Numbered from the stretch's first letter, positions 44,176-55,860 are shown. The stretch is 64,000 bases of DNA from Chenopodium formosanum (GCA_024500155.1 CM044862.1:27803501-27867500); one strand, 5' to 3'. Translations and numbers: made by a program. The notes: generated by a model from the sequence alone, not told the origin.

Positions 44176-44635
44176 ACCCTTTACGGGTGCGGCCATTTTA
44201 TTTTTTGACATCCTTGCGTTCTAGAATTAATTAAAATTTCAACAGAAAATCGGCGAATTATTGGCGTCGCAGAACAGAGCCTGGCGCCAGCCAGAAGTCA
44301 TCAGCGCCAGCCGATGGAATTGGCACCTGAGGTCAGAATTCAATGGCAGGCGCCAAATGCCAATGACCGGCGCCAATTTGGGATTAAAATCTGGGCGAAT
44401 TTCGGTGTTTTTCGGAAAATTTTCGAATTCTGTACTCGAAAAGTTTCTGGAAAATTAAATTTTTTTCGATTTTCATTGCTTTAATAAAATAAATTTAAAG
44501 TAAACAATTTATTTGAAAGCTAAAATTTCATTAATAAAATAAAATTACATTATTGATGGAATTTAAATAAAAGCTGAAATAAATTAACTTTAAATAACAA
44601 TCTAACTCTAATGAATCTAAAGCTAAGCAATGCTC
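44176..44635. other. T3 spacer between pol and the DUF7745-like gene
   Basis: A GGCGCC-type patch (about 44275-44375) is followed by AT-rich sequence, as at the same place in T2. No gene seen. Confidence 0.55.
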
Positions 44636-46129
44636 TTAATCTTTCTTTTCCTTTCTAGCTCTTTTCCAATTTATTTCTGCTTCCTCCTCTTCATCCATAA
44701 CTTTAGCTAGTAGGCATCCTTTAGAGGACCTACATTCAATTTTTGAGTAAATGGTCTCCCCTTCAGCTAGCACTCCTTGCTTCTTTTCCACCCAAGCTTT
44801 TTTATCTGTGGTGTTAGCTTTCCTTTTTCCTTTGTCTTTGTGGGTATTTTTCTTCCTAGGCATTGTAGGTGTTTTGAATTCAATTCTTGCACCTAAGCGT
44901 TCTTTGGCAGAAGTCACCCTGTCACCTAGACGATTCTTCATATCGATTCTACACTGATCAATCGAGGATTTCTTCAGCAACCACTTCTTTACATAATTAG
45001 GAAAAGAAAGAGGAACATTTTGGGTAATCACTTACCATAAAGGTCTAGCGCTCCAGTAAGCATCGAATCTATCTACTTCTTGAGATACAGGGTACTCATA
45101 GGGAGGACGAAGATCCCCGGAAAGAATATTCTGAAGCAAGCCGTATTGTCTTTTTACCCTAGAGGGATAATAATATGTTACACGAGATAAGCTTGGAAGA
45201 CGGAATAAAGGTTGCTTGTTAACACCAACCATCCTTTCTATTTTCCGCCATGGGATGACCTACTTGATAGCAAAATCACGTGATTCAAATACTTTTCTCC
45301 ACCCATGACGCCCAATTTTAGGGATGCGCTTCTTCCTTCTCACGAAGCAATTGGAAGTATATTTTTCAATGTCGTACGGAGGGCTAATTAATCCTAGCCT
45401 CTCCATTAGCCACATCTGTAAATAATGCAATGCAAATAAAATATTATTACAATACAAAAATACATTTTTTGGTTTCTGTAATTTTTGTACCAGTAATAAA
45501 ATTGGAGAGCCGCGCAGAGGCGCTTTTGGGTCCCTTTTTAATTCATCTAGACTAATCATGGTCTCTCCAACTATTAATGGCATTGGATTTCTCCCTGATT
45601 CAATTTGTTCTAGTACAGTGGTTATAATTGATTGACCCTCGTTACTTTTACCACTACTAAGAAAAAATTGATTAAGCATGCGAAATAAGAATGCCCTTCT
45701 TCTATATATATGAAAAGATTCAGAACGAGGTTTATCAAAATAATGGCGAGCAAATTCTTTCATATTAACTATGTTGCCATCTACTATTTTTGATAAATCC
45801 CTTTCCTTCAAATTAAAGAAGCGCTCAAAATCCTTATAATAGTATGCATCTACTCTAGGGATTACTACGAGGTCTATTGCAGGGAAGCCTAAAATAGCAC
45901 CAAATTCCTCTGGCAAAGGGCTAATCTCATCATACCCTATTTTGAAACAATGAATATCAACATTCAAAAATTTTAAAGCGGTATGTATGAGGTCTAGGTC
46001 AAGGTCTACCCCTTTGATGCCATAAATTCCCCCCAATTGAAATAAATCTAATTCTTTTATGTTTCTAGCATTAGGAGATCGACACCATTTATGAGTGTAT
46101 TGGGTGAAGGTTTTGGTGACTAAAGACAT
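44636..46129 (-). pseudogene. T3 antisense DUF7745-like gene
   Basis: This is the best-preserved antisense gene. The start ATG at 46129 gives MSLVTKTFTQYTHKWC; the frame stays open to 45260 (289 codons). It shows HCFKIGYDEISPLPEEFGAI, VIPRVDAYYYKDFERFF, SESFHIYRRRAFLFRMLNQF, MPLIVGETMISLDEL and MWLMERLGLI. The intron at 45416-45490 is 75 nt, a multiple of three without stops, so it hides as an open frame. A TAG near 45257 (shared with T2) and a TAA near 45032 (not in T2) interrupt the 3' part, which ends in a Lys/Glu-rich tail at 44636. Function unknown; DUF7745 assignment is by pattern. Confidence 0.7.
45416..45490 (-). other. Intron in the T3 DUF7745-like gene
   Basis: On the minus strand it begins GTACAAAAAT and ends TTATTTACAG, at the same codon boundary as T2's intron. 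It is 75 nt, so retention adds 25 residues without a stop. Confidence 0.65.
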
Positions 46130-46202
46130 GATTATTATTTTTTCTGAAGAAGAGAATTATTTTATTCGCTGGAATTATGAGAATAATCGGCTGGGCAGGG
46201 GG

Positions 46203-46214
46203 ATATTTATATAA
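46203..46214 (-). promoter_or_regulatory. TATA box of the T3 antisense DUF7745-like gene
   Basis: Minus-strand tatataaatat lies about 75-85 bases before the ATG at 46129, at the same place as T2's cataaatag. A GGCGCC-rich patch (about 46255-46360) lies just upstream on that strand. Confidence 0.65.
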
Positions 46215-46780
46215 AAATTGCGAAGAATTTTATTCAGAATGAAATACGGAGCCAGCGTCAATTGGCGTCAAACCCCTGTGATTGGCGCCAACTGCCAGAG
46301 ATTGGCGCCACACGCTAATTGTAGCGCCTGGCGCCACAGCTGGCGCCAAGTTGCCAGACAGCCGCGCGTGCTCAATTTGCGTTTTTAATATTAAACTCGA
46401 GTCGGTTAATGACTTTATGGCTTCGTTTAATTTTCTTAAACAAACTTTTTTATCCTTTTTCTTAATTAATTAAATATAGTTATTATTTTTATTTTATATT
46501 ATTCTTTTTGGACTTTATTTTAAATTCCAAAAAAACCGACATTTTTATTCGTTTCTTTTCCTTTTTTATTTTTTCTTTTTGGGGGAGAGAGTCGGATACC
46601 CTCCATTAATAATAAAAATGACGGAACTTTTGCGCAAAATTGTTTGTCACACTTTTCTTGCACACACAAACACAACAGTAAATAAATTCATAATAGCATA
46701 AATATACAAAATGTGTCTAAATAATGAGTCAAAGGCAAAGTTCTATAAAAAAGTCAAAATAAAATATACACAGGAACAAA
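46215..46780. other. T3 spacer between the antisense genes
   Basis: It matches T2's 32360-32943: GGCGCC patch, then AT-rich sequence. No gene seen. Confidence 0.55.
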
Positions 46781-47487
46781 CTATGACGCCGGAGGACGTA
46801 GGCCCATCATGTTATAAAATTGCGCCGTACGAGGAGTAACCTCTCCACTGGCTTCAGTTCCTTTTCCAGCTCCAGTCTCCGTAGGGGGAGGAAGACTCAA
46901 TATGGGACAACTCAAGCCAGGATCAATCTAAGGCTAAGACCGCGGAGGCTGCTGCGATGACAAGCCCACCTCGTACATAACACCACCTCTGAAAGCCGAG
47001 GTAGCTTCTCCTACCGGTGCAGTGTGACCACCCTCAGAAGAAGATCCCGAGCCCTCTGCAACGTCGGCTCCAGCAGCCTCAGAGCGACCACCTCTACCCC
47101 CTGACGAAGGACGACGACGTCTCGAGCTAGACCTCGCTGGATCCCTCCGCCCCTCTAGTCTCGTGCGGGTGTGAGAAGCGATAGGCTGGCCTTACAAAAA
47201 GAGTTAAATCAGAAACAAAGTAAAACTAAAGCAGCAATGAAAAAATATAATGAGAAAGGCTACCTCTCGGACGACGTCATCCTGACGGCAAGTGGCCGCG
47301 TTCCTCACCAGAAGAGCTAGCTCCAGAAGGCATTTATGCATCGTGCCATAGCCGAAACCACCTCAAGGACACATGAACACGAAAATTCTGAATTAAAACT
47401 AGGCTTACTCTAGTCTAGTGGCGAGGAATCGAGCGCTCTACGAAGCGCTCGCCCTCGGGAGCCGGAGGAATCATCTCATCGATCAGC
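46781..47487 (-). pseudogene. T3 antisense PMD gene, 3' end only
   Basis: The 3' exon matches T2's low-complexity tail, ending NMMGLRP and a stop at 46781-46783. Further up are Gly/Ser- and Arg-rich parts and candidate intron boundaries near 47195. The domain core (WFYEYFP region) is missing because the element breaks off at the T4 junction. Confidence 0.6.
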
Positions 47488-47504
47488 CCGTACATCCCTT
47501 TTGG
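47488..47504. other. Filler at the T3/T4 junction
   Basis: The run catcccttttggttta at the junction repeats the sequence found about 73 bases further on in T4 (47561-47576). It looks like templated filler left by end joining. Confidence 0.45.
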
Positions 47505-47769
47505 TTTATGGAGATTGGAACATGCTCTTCTTTAGGTGATACTAGTAATACTCAAACGCCACATCCCTTTTGGTTTGAGGCTTCGTCGAAGTATAAGGTC
47601 CAAGTATCAAATTCAGTAACCATTAAGTTTTCATCTGGAAATTCATTGTCCTGTATTGGCGTTGAGTCTGCTATTGGAAAGTCTGCTAGAAAGTTTGACA
47701 CCACAGATCCTTTGATAGCTTTTTGCGGCATAAACCTTACATCAAACTGGGCTAAATTGACTATCCATC
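47505..47769 (-). pseudogene. pol: T4 RNase H region, distal part
   Basis: On the minus strand this continues from the native RNase H tail (INGRWIVNLAQFDVR type) into the start of the archaeal-type RNase H with the NQKGCG segment, and ends in the SPKEEHVPISI segment at the junction. It matches T2 at about 28440-28695. Confidence 0.78.
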
Positions 47770-49215
47770 TAAAAGGAATGGTGTCCTTCGAACAAGTGTA
47801 CTATTCCGTTAGTGGGTTCAGAATTATTAGAAATCTAATATATATTCAGTGAGGTCAAGTGATCGGAATGCTTGGGTGGAGGCCGCTTCCGATCAATAAT
47901 ATTAATTAATAATTACTATTACAGCTTAATCTTGACTGAACCCTTCGGGTCACACCCAAGCATTCAACAAACCGAATCGACGAATAAATTCGGATAGAAT
48001 TAATGAGTCGACCGAGTAATATTTATTTATACGTCGGAAATTCGAGCTTTGAGCGTCGAAACCGAGCGTCGGAAGTCGAGTCGAAAAATAGTGAAAGACG
48101 AGATGAGAAATAGTAATAAATCAACAAAAGACCAAAATACCCCTAGCATCGGAATTCCCAAGCAAACCGAGTGCTAAGGGCGTATGACCTAGCATGGTGG
48201 CTAGCATGCGCACCAAGCCGAGCGTAGGCTGGCTGGTGCGTGCTAGCGCACCCATGCTAGCATCGCAAGGCTAGGCGCTGCCTAGTGCATGCTAGCATGC
48301 TAGGCACAGCCTTGTGCGCGCAATGGGTAGCAAGCAATGCCGCAACAAGCTGCAGCAGCTAGCACGCTAAGGGCGCCAGCTCGCCACAGTTAGCAGCAGC
48401 ATGGCTAGGCCATTTCTTGTTGCCTAGCAGCGCTAGCCAAGGCACAAGGCTAGCAGCAGCCCGCACAAGCATGCTGGGCTTGCTGGCTAGCAGCGCCTGG
48501 CAGCCCGCATGCGAGTGTTGGGCCTGCTGAGCTTGCTGGGCGTGGCTGCCACGAACAACAGCACATTGCAGCCCACCTTGGCTGCCTTGGTACCCAAGGG
48601 TGGGTGCCATGTGGCTTGTGGTCCTTTAGTGTGTGTGGAGTGAGGTGGCCGTTTATAGGAGAGGGAGTGGGGATCAAGTTAGGTCCCCCCCTTCTCAAAG
48701 TGGTCCTCACCTAACCACTCACATGAGCTTGCCACTTGTCGATTTATTACTAGCTTAATTATTAATTTTATTTTAGCTTTAAAATAAAATGGAAAAATCA
48801 TACTATCCCACATTTGATGGGAGAGTAAATGATACTCCCATCATTTCCTATAAATTCCCAAGTATGGGCATTGGTAATGATGCTTGAGTAAGAGTTGAAA
48901 AAGGCATCACAATTAGTGAAAACCTTTGAACTCAATATAATTACTTGGGTTTTATTGGTCGGGTCTTGCTAACCCCAAGTCATTGGACCTAGTCGGTTTT
49001 GTTGGTGCGGGTGGACTTCGTTGGAGGTCTTCGTGTGAGCGAGACTTGAAGCTTTCAAGTAAGAGCTCATTTTGGAGCGAAGCACGCGTCAAAGGTAATT
49101 AGCTTATCTTAATCTTGTGATTAATTTAATTATGTTTATGGTTTTATTTATTGCGAGTGCGGTCTTTTTTTGGGGTTTGTTTCCGCGGTGAGTCGGATTC
49201 ATCAAACCCCAACAG
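47770..49215 (+). repeat. C2 5' LTR
   Basis: It starts taaaagg where the 3' LTR has tgaaagg, so the TG end is mutated, and it ends ccaaca at 49215. A GC-rich stretch (about 48180-48560) is crowded with gctagc/ctagcatg motifs. The TATA box is at 48848-48855. Confidence 0.9.
48848..48855 (+). promoter_or_regulatory. C2 LTR TATA box
   Basis: The sequence ctataaat recurs as ctataaaa at 57818-57825 in the 3' LTR, in each case just before cccaagtatggg. Confidence 0.6.
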
Positions 49216-49216
49216 T

Positions 49217-49229
49217 GGTCTTAGAGCCA
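49217..49229 (+). other. C2 primer-binding site
   Basis: The sequence tggtcttagagcc, one base after the LTR, is a slightly mutated form of the copia site tggtatcagagcc that pairs with initiator Met tRNA. Confidence 0.75.
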
Positions 49230-51876
49230 GGTTCGTTTAATTTTAAAATCATAATGTTTTCAAGGTGTTTTTATGGCTTAATTTTTCTGGTTTTCAGTTG
49301 CTAATTAGATTCGTAACTCGTTTTTTCCAATTTTTACCTCGTATTAGAGCTGTATTTAGCTCCCGAACCCAGATTTCGACCCAAAAATAGTGAATTTTGG
49401 GTGGAAAAGGCGTTCTGGAAATGGTTTTCCCCCTTTAGGAATCGGTTTTTAGCCCTAAAACGACCACAAATGCATTTTTCGAGGGAATTTCGTTTTGACG
49501 AAAAATTGTAAGTCTTTCTAACCTTAAAAATTGATTGCATATTTATGGTGGTTATGTATTTGGTTATTTCTTTTATTTATATGCAATTTTAGACCACTTT
49601 AAGCATGATTACTTTGTAGTAATTGCTGCTTGAAAGTTTGGTTTTATTTTTTCACATAATTGCAAATTAATTGCATTAAGTGTGAAATTGTTGTTCTTTG
49701 TTGCTTCCAAGTACTAAATATTCAGTCTTTATTTATGATAAGTGATTGAAACTTTGAGTTACTAAATTCCATGAATTTTGGTTAAACTTTGTTGATTTAA
49801 ACATTTTTTAATTGATTGGAATCATAAAGTTTAAAACTTGTGATTGAAATTGGTTTATCTTCATATTGGAAGATATAATATTTTCATGGAGTCAAAAATT
49901 ATTTAAGTTGAAGTATTTATTGAACTTATGCTCATTTTTCCAACTCCCTTTTATTTTGTCAAAATCTCAAGATTAATTTAAAGTGATTAAATTAATAGTG
50001 AGAATTTCCCTAATTTATTTTATTACACCAATTTAAACCAATTTTATTAAAGAATGGTTCTTGGAAATAAATTTGGTTAATTGCATTTGGATGAATTATT
50101 TAAGTTGGACTTGTTATTTTTCATTTTTCCTCAAAATTGATTCTAAAATTAATTTTGAATTGATGTATAAGGCCACCCACAAAAATCGATAATTTTCGAA
50201 GCATTAGCACGCAACACGAGGCCTAAGAGCCCCGAGCTAGCTCTCGGCCAACTGGGCTGCTCACGCAACCCATATGTGGTTGCCGAGGCTGCTGGGCGCT
50301 TCGTTCTTAGGTGCTTGGTGTTGTGCGTGTGTGTGTGCGAGGAAGGGCGTGGGCTGCTGCTCGCTGCCAGCTGCAAGCAGCAGCATGGCGCAGCAGTAGC
50401 ATAATGCTATGCGCGCTGTGCGTGCTGCTACGCTTGGCTGGGCTGGGCGTAGCGCATGTGAGCACAAGCAGCCCACATGTATGCTTGGTGTTGCGGGGGT
50501 GCGCATGGGCGTACTACGTGCTTGTTGTACGGTACGTACAATCCCATAATTGGCACAATAACCCCGGGTTATTAAGACGATGCTATTTTAAAGTTAATTT
50601 TAGCGTTGCTTAATATGTAAATAATGGTATTTTTTTTTTGGACTTCAAGTCTTAGTGCTAGGCACTTAGACATTTTGGAATTCGTATTTTACTTAAATTG
50701 TCATTTTAATTTTTTTAATTATTTTGTTTATTTAATTAAAATTTTAGAAGGCTAGGCCTCGGTTTTTTAGCGACATTCGCAAAAATTAATTTAGGCAAAT
50801 ATTTGGGTTCACCGACTTAATTAAATGGATTAGTTAAGTTGGATGCGGAATTTAGTGGGAACGTCTCTTAGTTATTTCCATAACCGGTTAAAACAACTTT
50901 GACTAGTTTAATTAGGCGTGTTAATTGGATTAACCACCTAGATTAGTTACTAGTTCTCGTGCGTTTTATGTATTGTTACTTGTTTATCTTTGTAAAATGC
51001 ATGGGCCATTCACAGACAGTGAATGGATGAATGGAATGTAAATTCTCTCACAGGTTTTATGAAATGGAAACTAGTGGGGCCTGATTAGGATAGAAAATAC
51101 GGACTGTGATCCGTGATGTACTTATGTAAATCTAAATACGGTCTGCGAACCGTAGAGTATTTTTGTACCTTAATATTTAGATTAGTCCTAATCGTAGATA
51201 CTAGCAATTGTAATATTTTGGTCAAGTCTTGAAGACGGGGTTCTTAGAAGACAAAGCCATGAAGTTGCAAATGAAGACCTTTTGAAGGCTTGATGATCTC
51301 ACGGGGTCATGCTAGTTGCCAAATGCATCTCTATTTATGTTTTCGATATATATTTATGTTTATATATATATGAATTATATGTTAGATGCATGTTTAGGAT
51401 TTCGAATGTTGAGATGATTAATTAAGTTCACTTAAATAAACCAACATAGAAACCCTAGGTCCCTAAAATATTGAGTAAAACATGCCATTCCAAAACACAC
51501 TTACCAACCGAACGAGGGTAGTGGTGGCCTACGCCAAAGCGAGGAATCACTACTTCTCCAAGGAACGTAAGGCATACCGGGTATGCAAGGTGAATTTGGT
51601 TATACTCAACGATATGAGTGATGGAGTCCTAACATATCGTGGCAAAGTGAATAAATTGTTTAAAGAGCATTGGATGCGATGATTTATTCAACCAAGAGTG
51701 GCTTGGAGCCATTAGTAAAGCGTTGCTTACCTTAGGAAATTGAGTATTAAGACAAGCCAAAGCATGCTTAACCACTCTTTGTTTCTTTTGATCTTGGAAT
51801 CGACTTATTCTCACCTAAAATGGGGACAATCTTTAATGTGTGAATAAGACGTTTTAAATAAGTTTGATTAAAATGC
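49230..51876. other. C2 long leader
   Basis: These 2.6 kb before gag are unusually long for a copia element. The leader contains a GC-rich patch (about 50200-50520) in otherwise AT-rich sequence. A 66-codon frame (51482-51682) has no recognised domain. I see no second insertion with clear ends. Confidence 0.5.
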
Positions 51877-52836
51877 ATGAATCCAATCTTATTTAAGTAT
51901 AATGAATGGTTTTTCATTTCAAATTCTTTCAATTGTAGAATCTTATCTTCAAATAACTCAAACAACCAATTCTTGTTACGCTCAATTGTCGACAAGGAGA
52001 AGCTGAGTGGGCCAAATTTTCTTGATTGGCAAAGGAACTTGCAAATTGTTCTCATGCAAGAGCAAAAGGAATATGTCCTTGATGAGGAAATGCCCGAGGC
52101 TCCCAATGAGGAGGTTACTCAAGCTGCCCTAAATCGATGGCAAAGTGCCAATCGAGATGTCAAATGCATCATGTTGGCCACAATGTCTCCTGAGCTTCAA
52201 AAGACTTTCTTTGAAAAGGAGACGGCTTTTGAGATTATTTCTGAATTGCATAATATGTTCCAAGAGCAGGCCCAAACTGAAAGGTTTGAAACCCACAGGC
52301 AGATCCTTGAGAGTAAGCTCAATAAAGGAGAGCCAGTCAGCCCACATGTACTCAAAATGATTGGATTGTTTGAAAACATGGGAAGGCTTGATGCGGGGTA
52401 TTCAGCCGAGATGGCAATTGACATCATTCTCCACTCGCTGCACAAAGGCTCTGATCAGTTCAAGATGAACTACAATATGCACAGCATGGAGAAAATCCTC
52501 ACCGAGCTTCATGGTATGTTGAAGCAAGCTGAGCAAACGCTCAAGGATGAGGGAAAGCATGATATGCTCATGATTAAAAAGGGCAAGCCGTTCAAATTTT
52601 CGGGCAAGAAGAAGAAAGGCTTTAAGGGGAAAGGTAAGAAGAAAACTTTTCCGCCTAAGTCTAAAGCTACCAAGGATAAGAAGGTAGCGTCTTCTAAATC
52701 TGATTCTGAATGTTTCTACTGTAAGAAGAAGGGACATTGGAAGAGAGATTGCCTCAAGTTCAATGAAAATAAGAAGAACGGAACCGTTGCTTCTGAATCA
52801 GGTATATTTTTTATAGACTTTAACTTCACTAGCTAA
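51877..52836 (+). pseudogene. gag: C2 gag
   Basis: The frame is open over 319 codons. The gag (UBN2-type) domain runs from about residue 45: LSGPNFLDWQRNLQIVL, then the WQSANRDVKCIMLATMSPEL and FETHRQILESKLNKGEP segments, then LKMIGLFENMGRLD. A Lys/Gly-rich basic stretch precedes the zinc knuckle CFYCKKKGHWKRDC (about residues 276-289), which is intact. The first 30 residues look unlike gag, so the true start may be internal. The frame closes at 52834-52836 just before protease, where related elements read on. Confidence 0.82.
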
Positions 52837-54168
52837 ACATCATGTGTATTAGATACCGGATGTGGCTCACACCTTTGTTCCAATTCTTAGGGACTAAGGA
52901 ACGCTAGAAGGCTAGAGAAGGGAGAGATTGAACTCCGGGTCGGCAATGGAGCCAGAATTGGTGTTGTATCCGTAGGAACTCTCAGTTTGTCTTTGCCCAC
53001 CAGGCTAGTTTTGGAACTCGATAATGTTTATTATGTTCCTAACATCACCAAAAACATTATTTCAATTTCGGCGTTGGACGCCTAAGGTTTTGAATTTCGA
53101 GTAAAGGACAAAGAATGTTCGTTTTATCTCGATAATGTTTTATATGGTATTGCACATTCTGAAAATGGCCTTTATGTGCTTTCTTTAGACAAATAAGTTT
53201 ATAATGTGAATAATGATACCAAAAGAGCTAAGACCATAGAGTCAAATCAGACTTACTTGTGGCATTGTCGTCTTGGCCACATCAACATCAAACGCATCAA
53301 GAAACGTCTACAAGAAGGTGTTCTTGACTCTTTCAATTTAAAATCGTTTGAGAATTGCGAGGGATGTCTATTAGGCAAGATGATTAAACAGCCATTCTCC
53401 AAGTTGGTAGAAAGGGAAAATGACTTATTGGGTCTTATACATACTTATGTATGTGGACCAATGAGCTCAACCACAAGAAATGGACATCGATATTTCATCA
53501 CTTTCACAGACGTCTATAGTAGATATGGCTATGTCTACCTCATGTCGCATAAATCTGAATCATTTGAAAAGTTCAAAGAATTTCAGAGTGAAGTTCAAAA
53601 TCAGCTTGGCAAGAAAATCAAAGCCCTTCGATCGAATCGAGGTGGTGAATACTTGAGACAAGAATTCGATGACCATCTGAAAGAAAAGGGTATACTTTCA
53701 GAATTGACACCTACAGAAACTCCACAATGGAACGGAGTATCCGAAAGGAGAAATTAAACCTTGTTAGACATGGTACGATCAACAATGGGTCTTAGTGATC
53801 TTCCTATCTCTTTCTAGGGACACGCACTTCTAACTGCGGCACTAACACTAAACCGTGCTCCATCAAAAGTTGTAGAAAAGACTCCATATGAATTATTGAC
53901 GAAGAAACGTCCTAGGTTATCTTTTCTAAAGATATGGGGATGCAAAGCATGTGTCAAGAAATTGATTTCTGACAAAATTCATCCCAAATCTGACAAGGTT
54001 TACATTGTTGGCTACCCAAAAGAAACCAAAGGGTATTACTTCTACAACAAATCGGAGATAAAAGTGTTTGTTGCTCGCGGTGGTGTCTTTTTGGAGAAGG
54101 AGCACCTTTCCAAAATGACAAGTGGGAGGAAAATCGAACTCAACGAAGTTCGTGAGGATGAGCAATAA
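52837..54168 (+). pseudogene. pol: C2 protease and integrase, catalytic Asp residues lost
   Basis: The protease active site is LDTGCGSHLC (about 52850-52880), with stops near 52891, 53083 and 53194. The GAG-pre-integrase zinc finger is intact (WHCRLGHI and CEGC). In the core the first Asp is Tyr (53455-53457, TYVCGPM) and the second Asp is Asn (53635-53637, RSNRGGEY). The Glu is present in GVSERRN. Stops follow near 53755 and 53815, and the tail FLKIWGCKACVKK runs to 54168. With both Asp residues gone, integrase is dead. Confidence 0.86.
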
Positions 54169-55860
54169 AAACATAATGACAGTCAAAGTGCTCAAACAGC
54201 ATCTGTTGATAGAGGTCAAAATGATCAAAATGTGCAAAATCGAACCGATAATGCAAATGCTCAATCCATTACCCTACGTAGGTCTCATAGGCCGAGATCT
54301 CAACCTGATAGATATCTTGGTTTAGTATTAACCGAGAATCAGGACACCCTGATTATGGATGGAGATGAACCGGCAACCTACAAGCAAGCGATGGCAAGCA
54401 CCGACTCTGCTAAATGGCAAGAGGCCATGAGATCTGAAATAGATTCCATGTTTGAAAATCAAGTCTGGGACTTGGTTGACTTACCCGAAGGTCATGCACC
54501 TATCGGATGTAAGTGGATTTTCAAGTTGAAAACCGACAAAGATGGAAATGTATTCATTTACAAAGCTAGATTGGTGGCAAAAGGTTACAGACAAGTTCAT
54601 GGTATTGATTACGATGAAACCTTTTCACCATTCGCAATGCTTAAATCCGTTTGGATCCTCCTAGCGATTGCTGCATATTACAATTATGAAATATGGCAAA
54701 TGGACGTCAAAACCGCCTTCCTTAATGGTTATTTGGAAGAAACTGTGTATATGACACAGCCAGAAGGTTTTGTCGACCAAAACAATGTTAGGAAAGTTTG
54801 TAAGCTTAAGAAGTCCATTTATGGACTAAAGCAAGCAAGCAAAAGTTGGAATCTGCGATTCAATGAAGCCATCAGTAAGTTTGGTTTTATCAAGAATCCA
54901 GATGAATCTTGTGTTTACAAGAAGGTTAGTGGGAGTGACATCGCCTTCCTAGTCTTATATGTCGATGACATATTGCTCATTGGAAACAGCATTCCGTTGT
55001 TAGAGTTTGTAAAGGCCTGGCATGGAAAGTGCTTCTCAATGAAAGATTTGGGAGAGGCTCAGTACATACTAGGCATCAAGATCTATAGGGATAGATCGAA
55101 AAGGATGATTGGATTGAGTCAGAGTACTTATATTGATAAGGTACTTGATCGATTTTGCATGGAGGAGGCCAAGAGAGGTCACCTGCCAATGTCACATGGC
55201 ATAACCCTAAGAAAGAAGTAGTGTCCACAGACACTTGATGAGCGGGTACGAATGAATCAGATTCCATATGCTTCGCTTATTGGATCGATCATGTATGCCA
55301 TGATATGTACTAGGCCAGATGTATCGTATGCCTTGAGTGCAACGAGCCGTTACCAATCAGAGGATTTAGTTGTGGAAGGTTATACCGACGCAAGCTTCCA
55401 GACAGACAGAGACAATTTCAAATCACAATATGGATATGTTTTCTTTCTAAATGGAGGGGCGTTTAGTTTGAAGAGCGCAAAGTAGAGTAAAACTGCAGAT
55501 TCTACAACTGAAGCTGAATACTTAGCAGCTGCTGAAGCAGCTAAGGAGGCAGTTTAGATTCGTATGTTCGTTGGTGAACTTGATGTTGTACCCTCTATAA
55601 AGGGTCCAATAACCCTCTATTGTGACAACAATGGAGCTATTGCTCAGGCCAGAGAGCCTAGGGAACATCAAAAGGTCAAACATGTCAAGCGGGCGATTTT
55701 ACATGATTCGAGAATAGAAAAATAGAGGGTGAAATCAGAATTTATAAAGTTGGAACGGATGACAATGTAGCCGATCCACTTACTAAACCTTTGCCTCAAG
55801 TGAAGCACAACAAGCACGTTGAGGCAATGGGAATCAAGCATGTAGGAGACTGGCTTTGAT
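54169..55860 (+). pseudogene. pol: C2 reverse transcriptase and RNase H
   Basis: RT is open from 54232 to 55221. It contains KWQEAMRSEIDSM, GCKWIFKLK, ARLVAKGYRQ, QMDVKTAFLNG, YGLKQASKSW and YVDD (54958-54969), intact. After a stop at 55219-55221 come SLIGSIMYAMICTRPD and then an abrupt jump from SRYQ to EDLVVEGYTDASF (about 55355), where related elements have about 30 more residues; this is a deletion. RNase H continues with DSTTEAEYLAAAEA and YCDNNGAI, with stops near 55485, 55557 and 55725. Confidence 0.86.

Larger units (their letters stand above)
40253..47504 (+). mobile_element. Tat-lineage gypsy element T3, truncated at both ends
   Basis: T3 is closely similar to T2 from the linker (T2 about 26480) to the 3' part of the antisense PMD gene. 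It starts without LTR, gag or protease at 40253 (ggattcgagattttcttgg) and stops near 47487-47504, where inverted T4 begins. The order of pol, hairpin motif, antisense DUF7745-like gene and antisense PMD gene is the same as in T2. Confidence 0.8.

Noticed and set aside
47418..47852. 144-codon plus-strand frame across the T3/T4 junction
   Set aside because: It is a chance chimera that runs through the antisense of the RNase H domain and into the C2 LTR.
48359..48710. Minus-strand frames in the GC-rich part of the C2 LTRs (also 57330-57681)
   Set aside because: They come from the gctagc-rich LTR patch, differ between the two LTRs and have no domain.
51482..51682. 66-codon frame in the C2 leader as a gene
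   Set aside because: No domain, and the LTR-to-gag leader context makes a short chance frame more likely.
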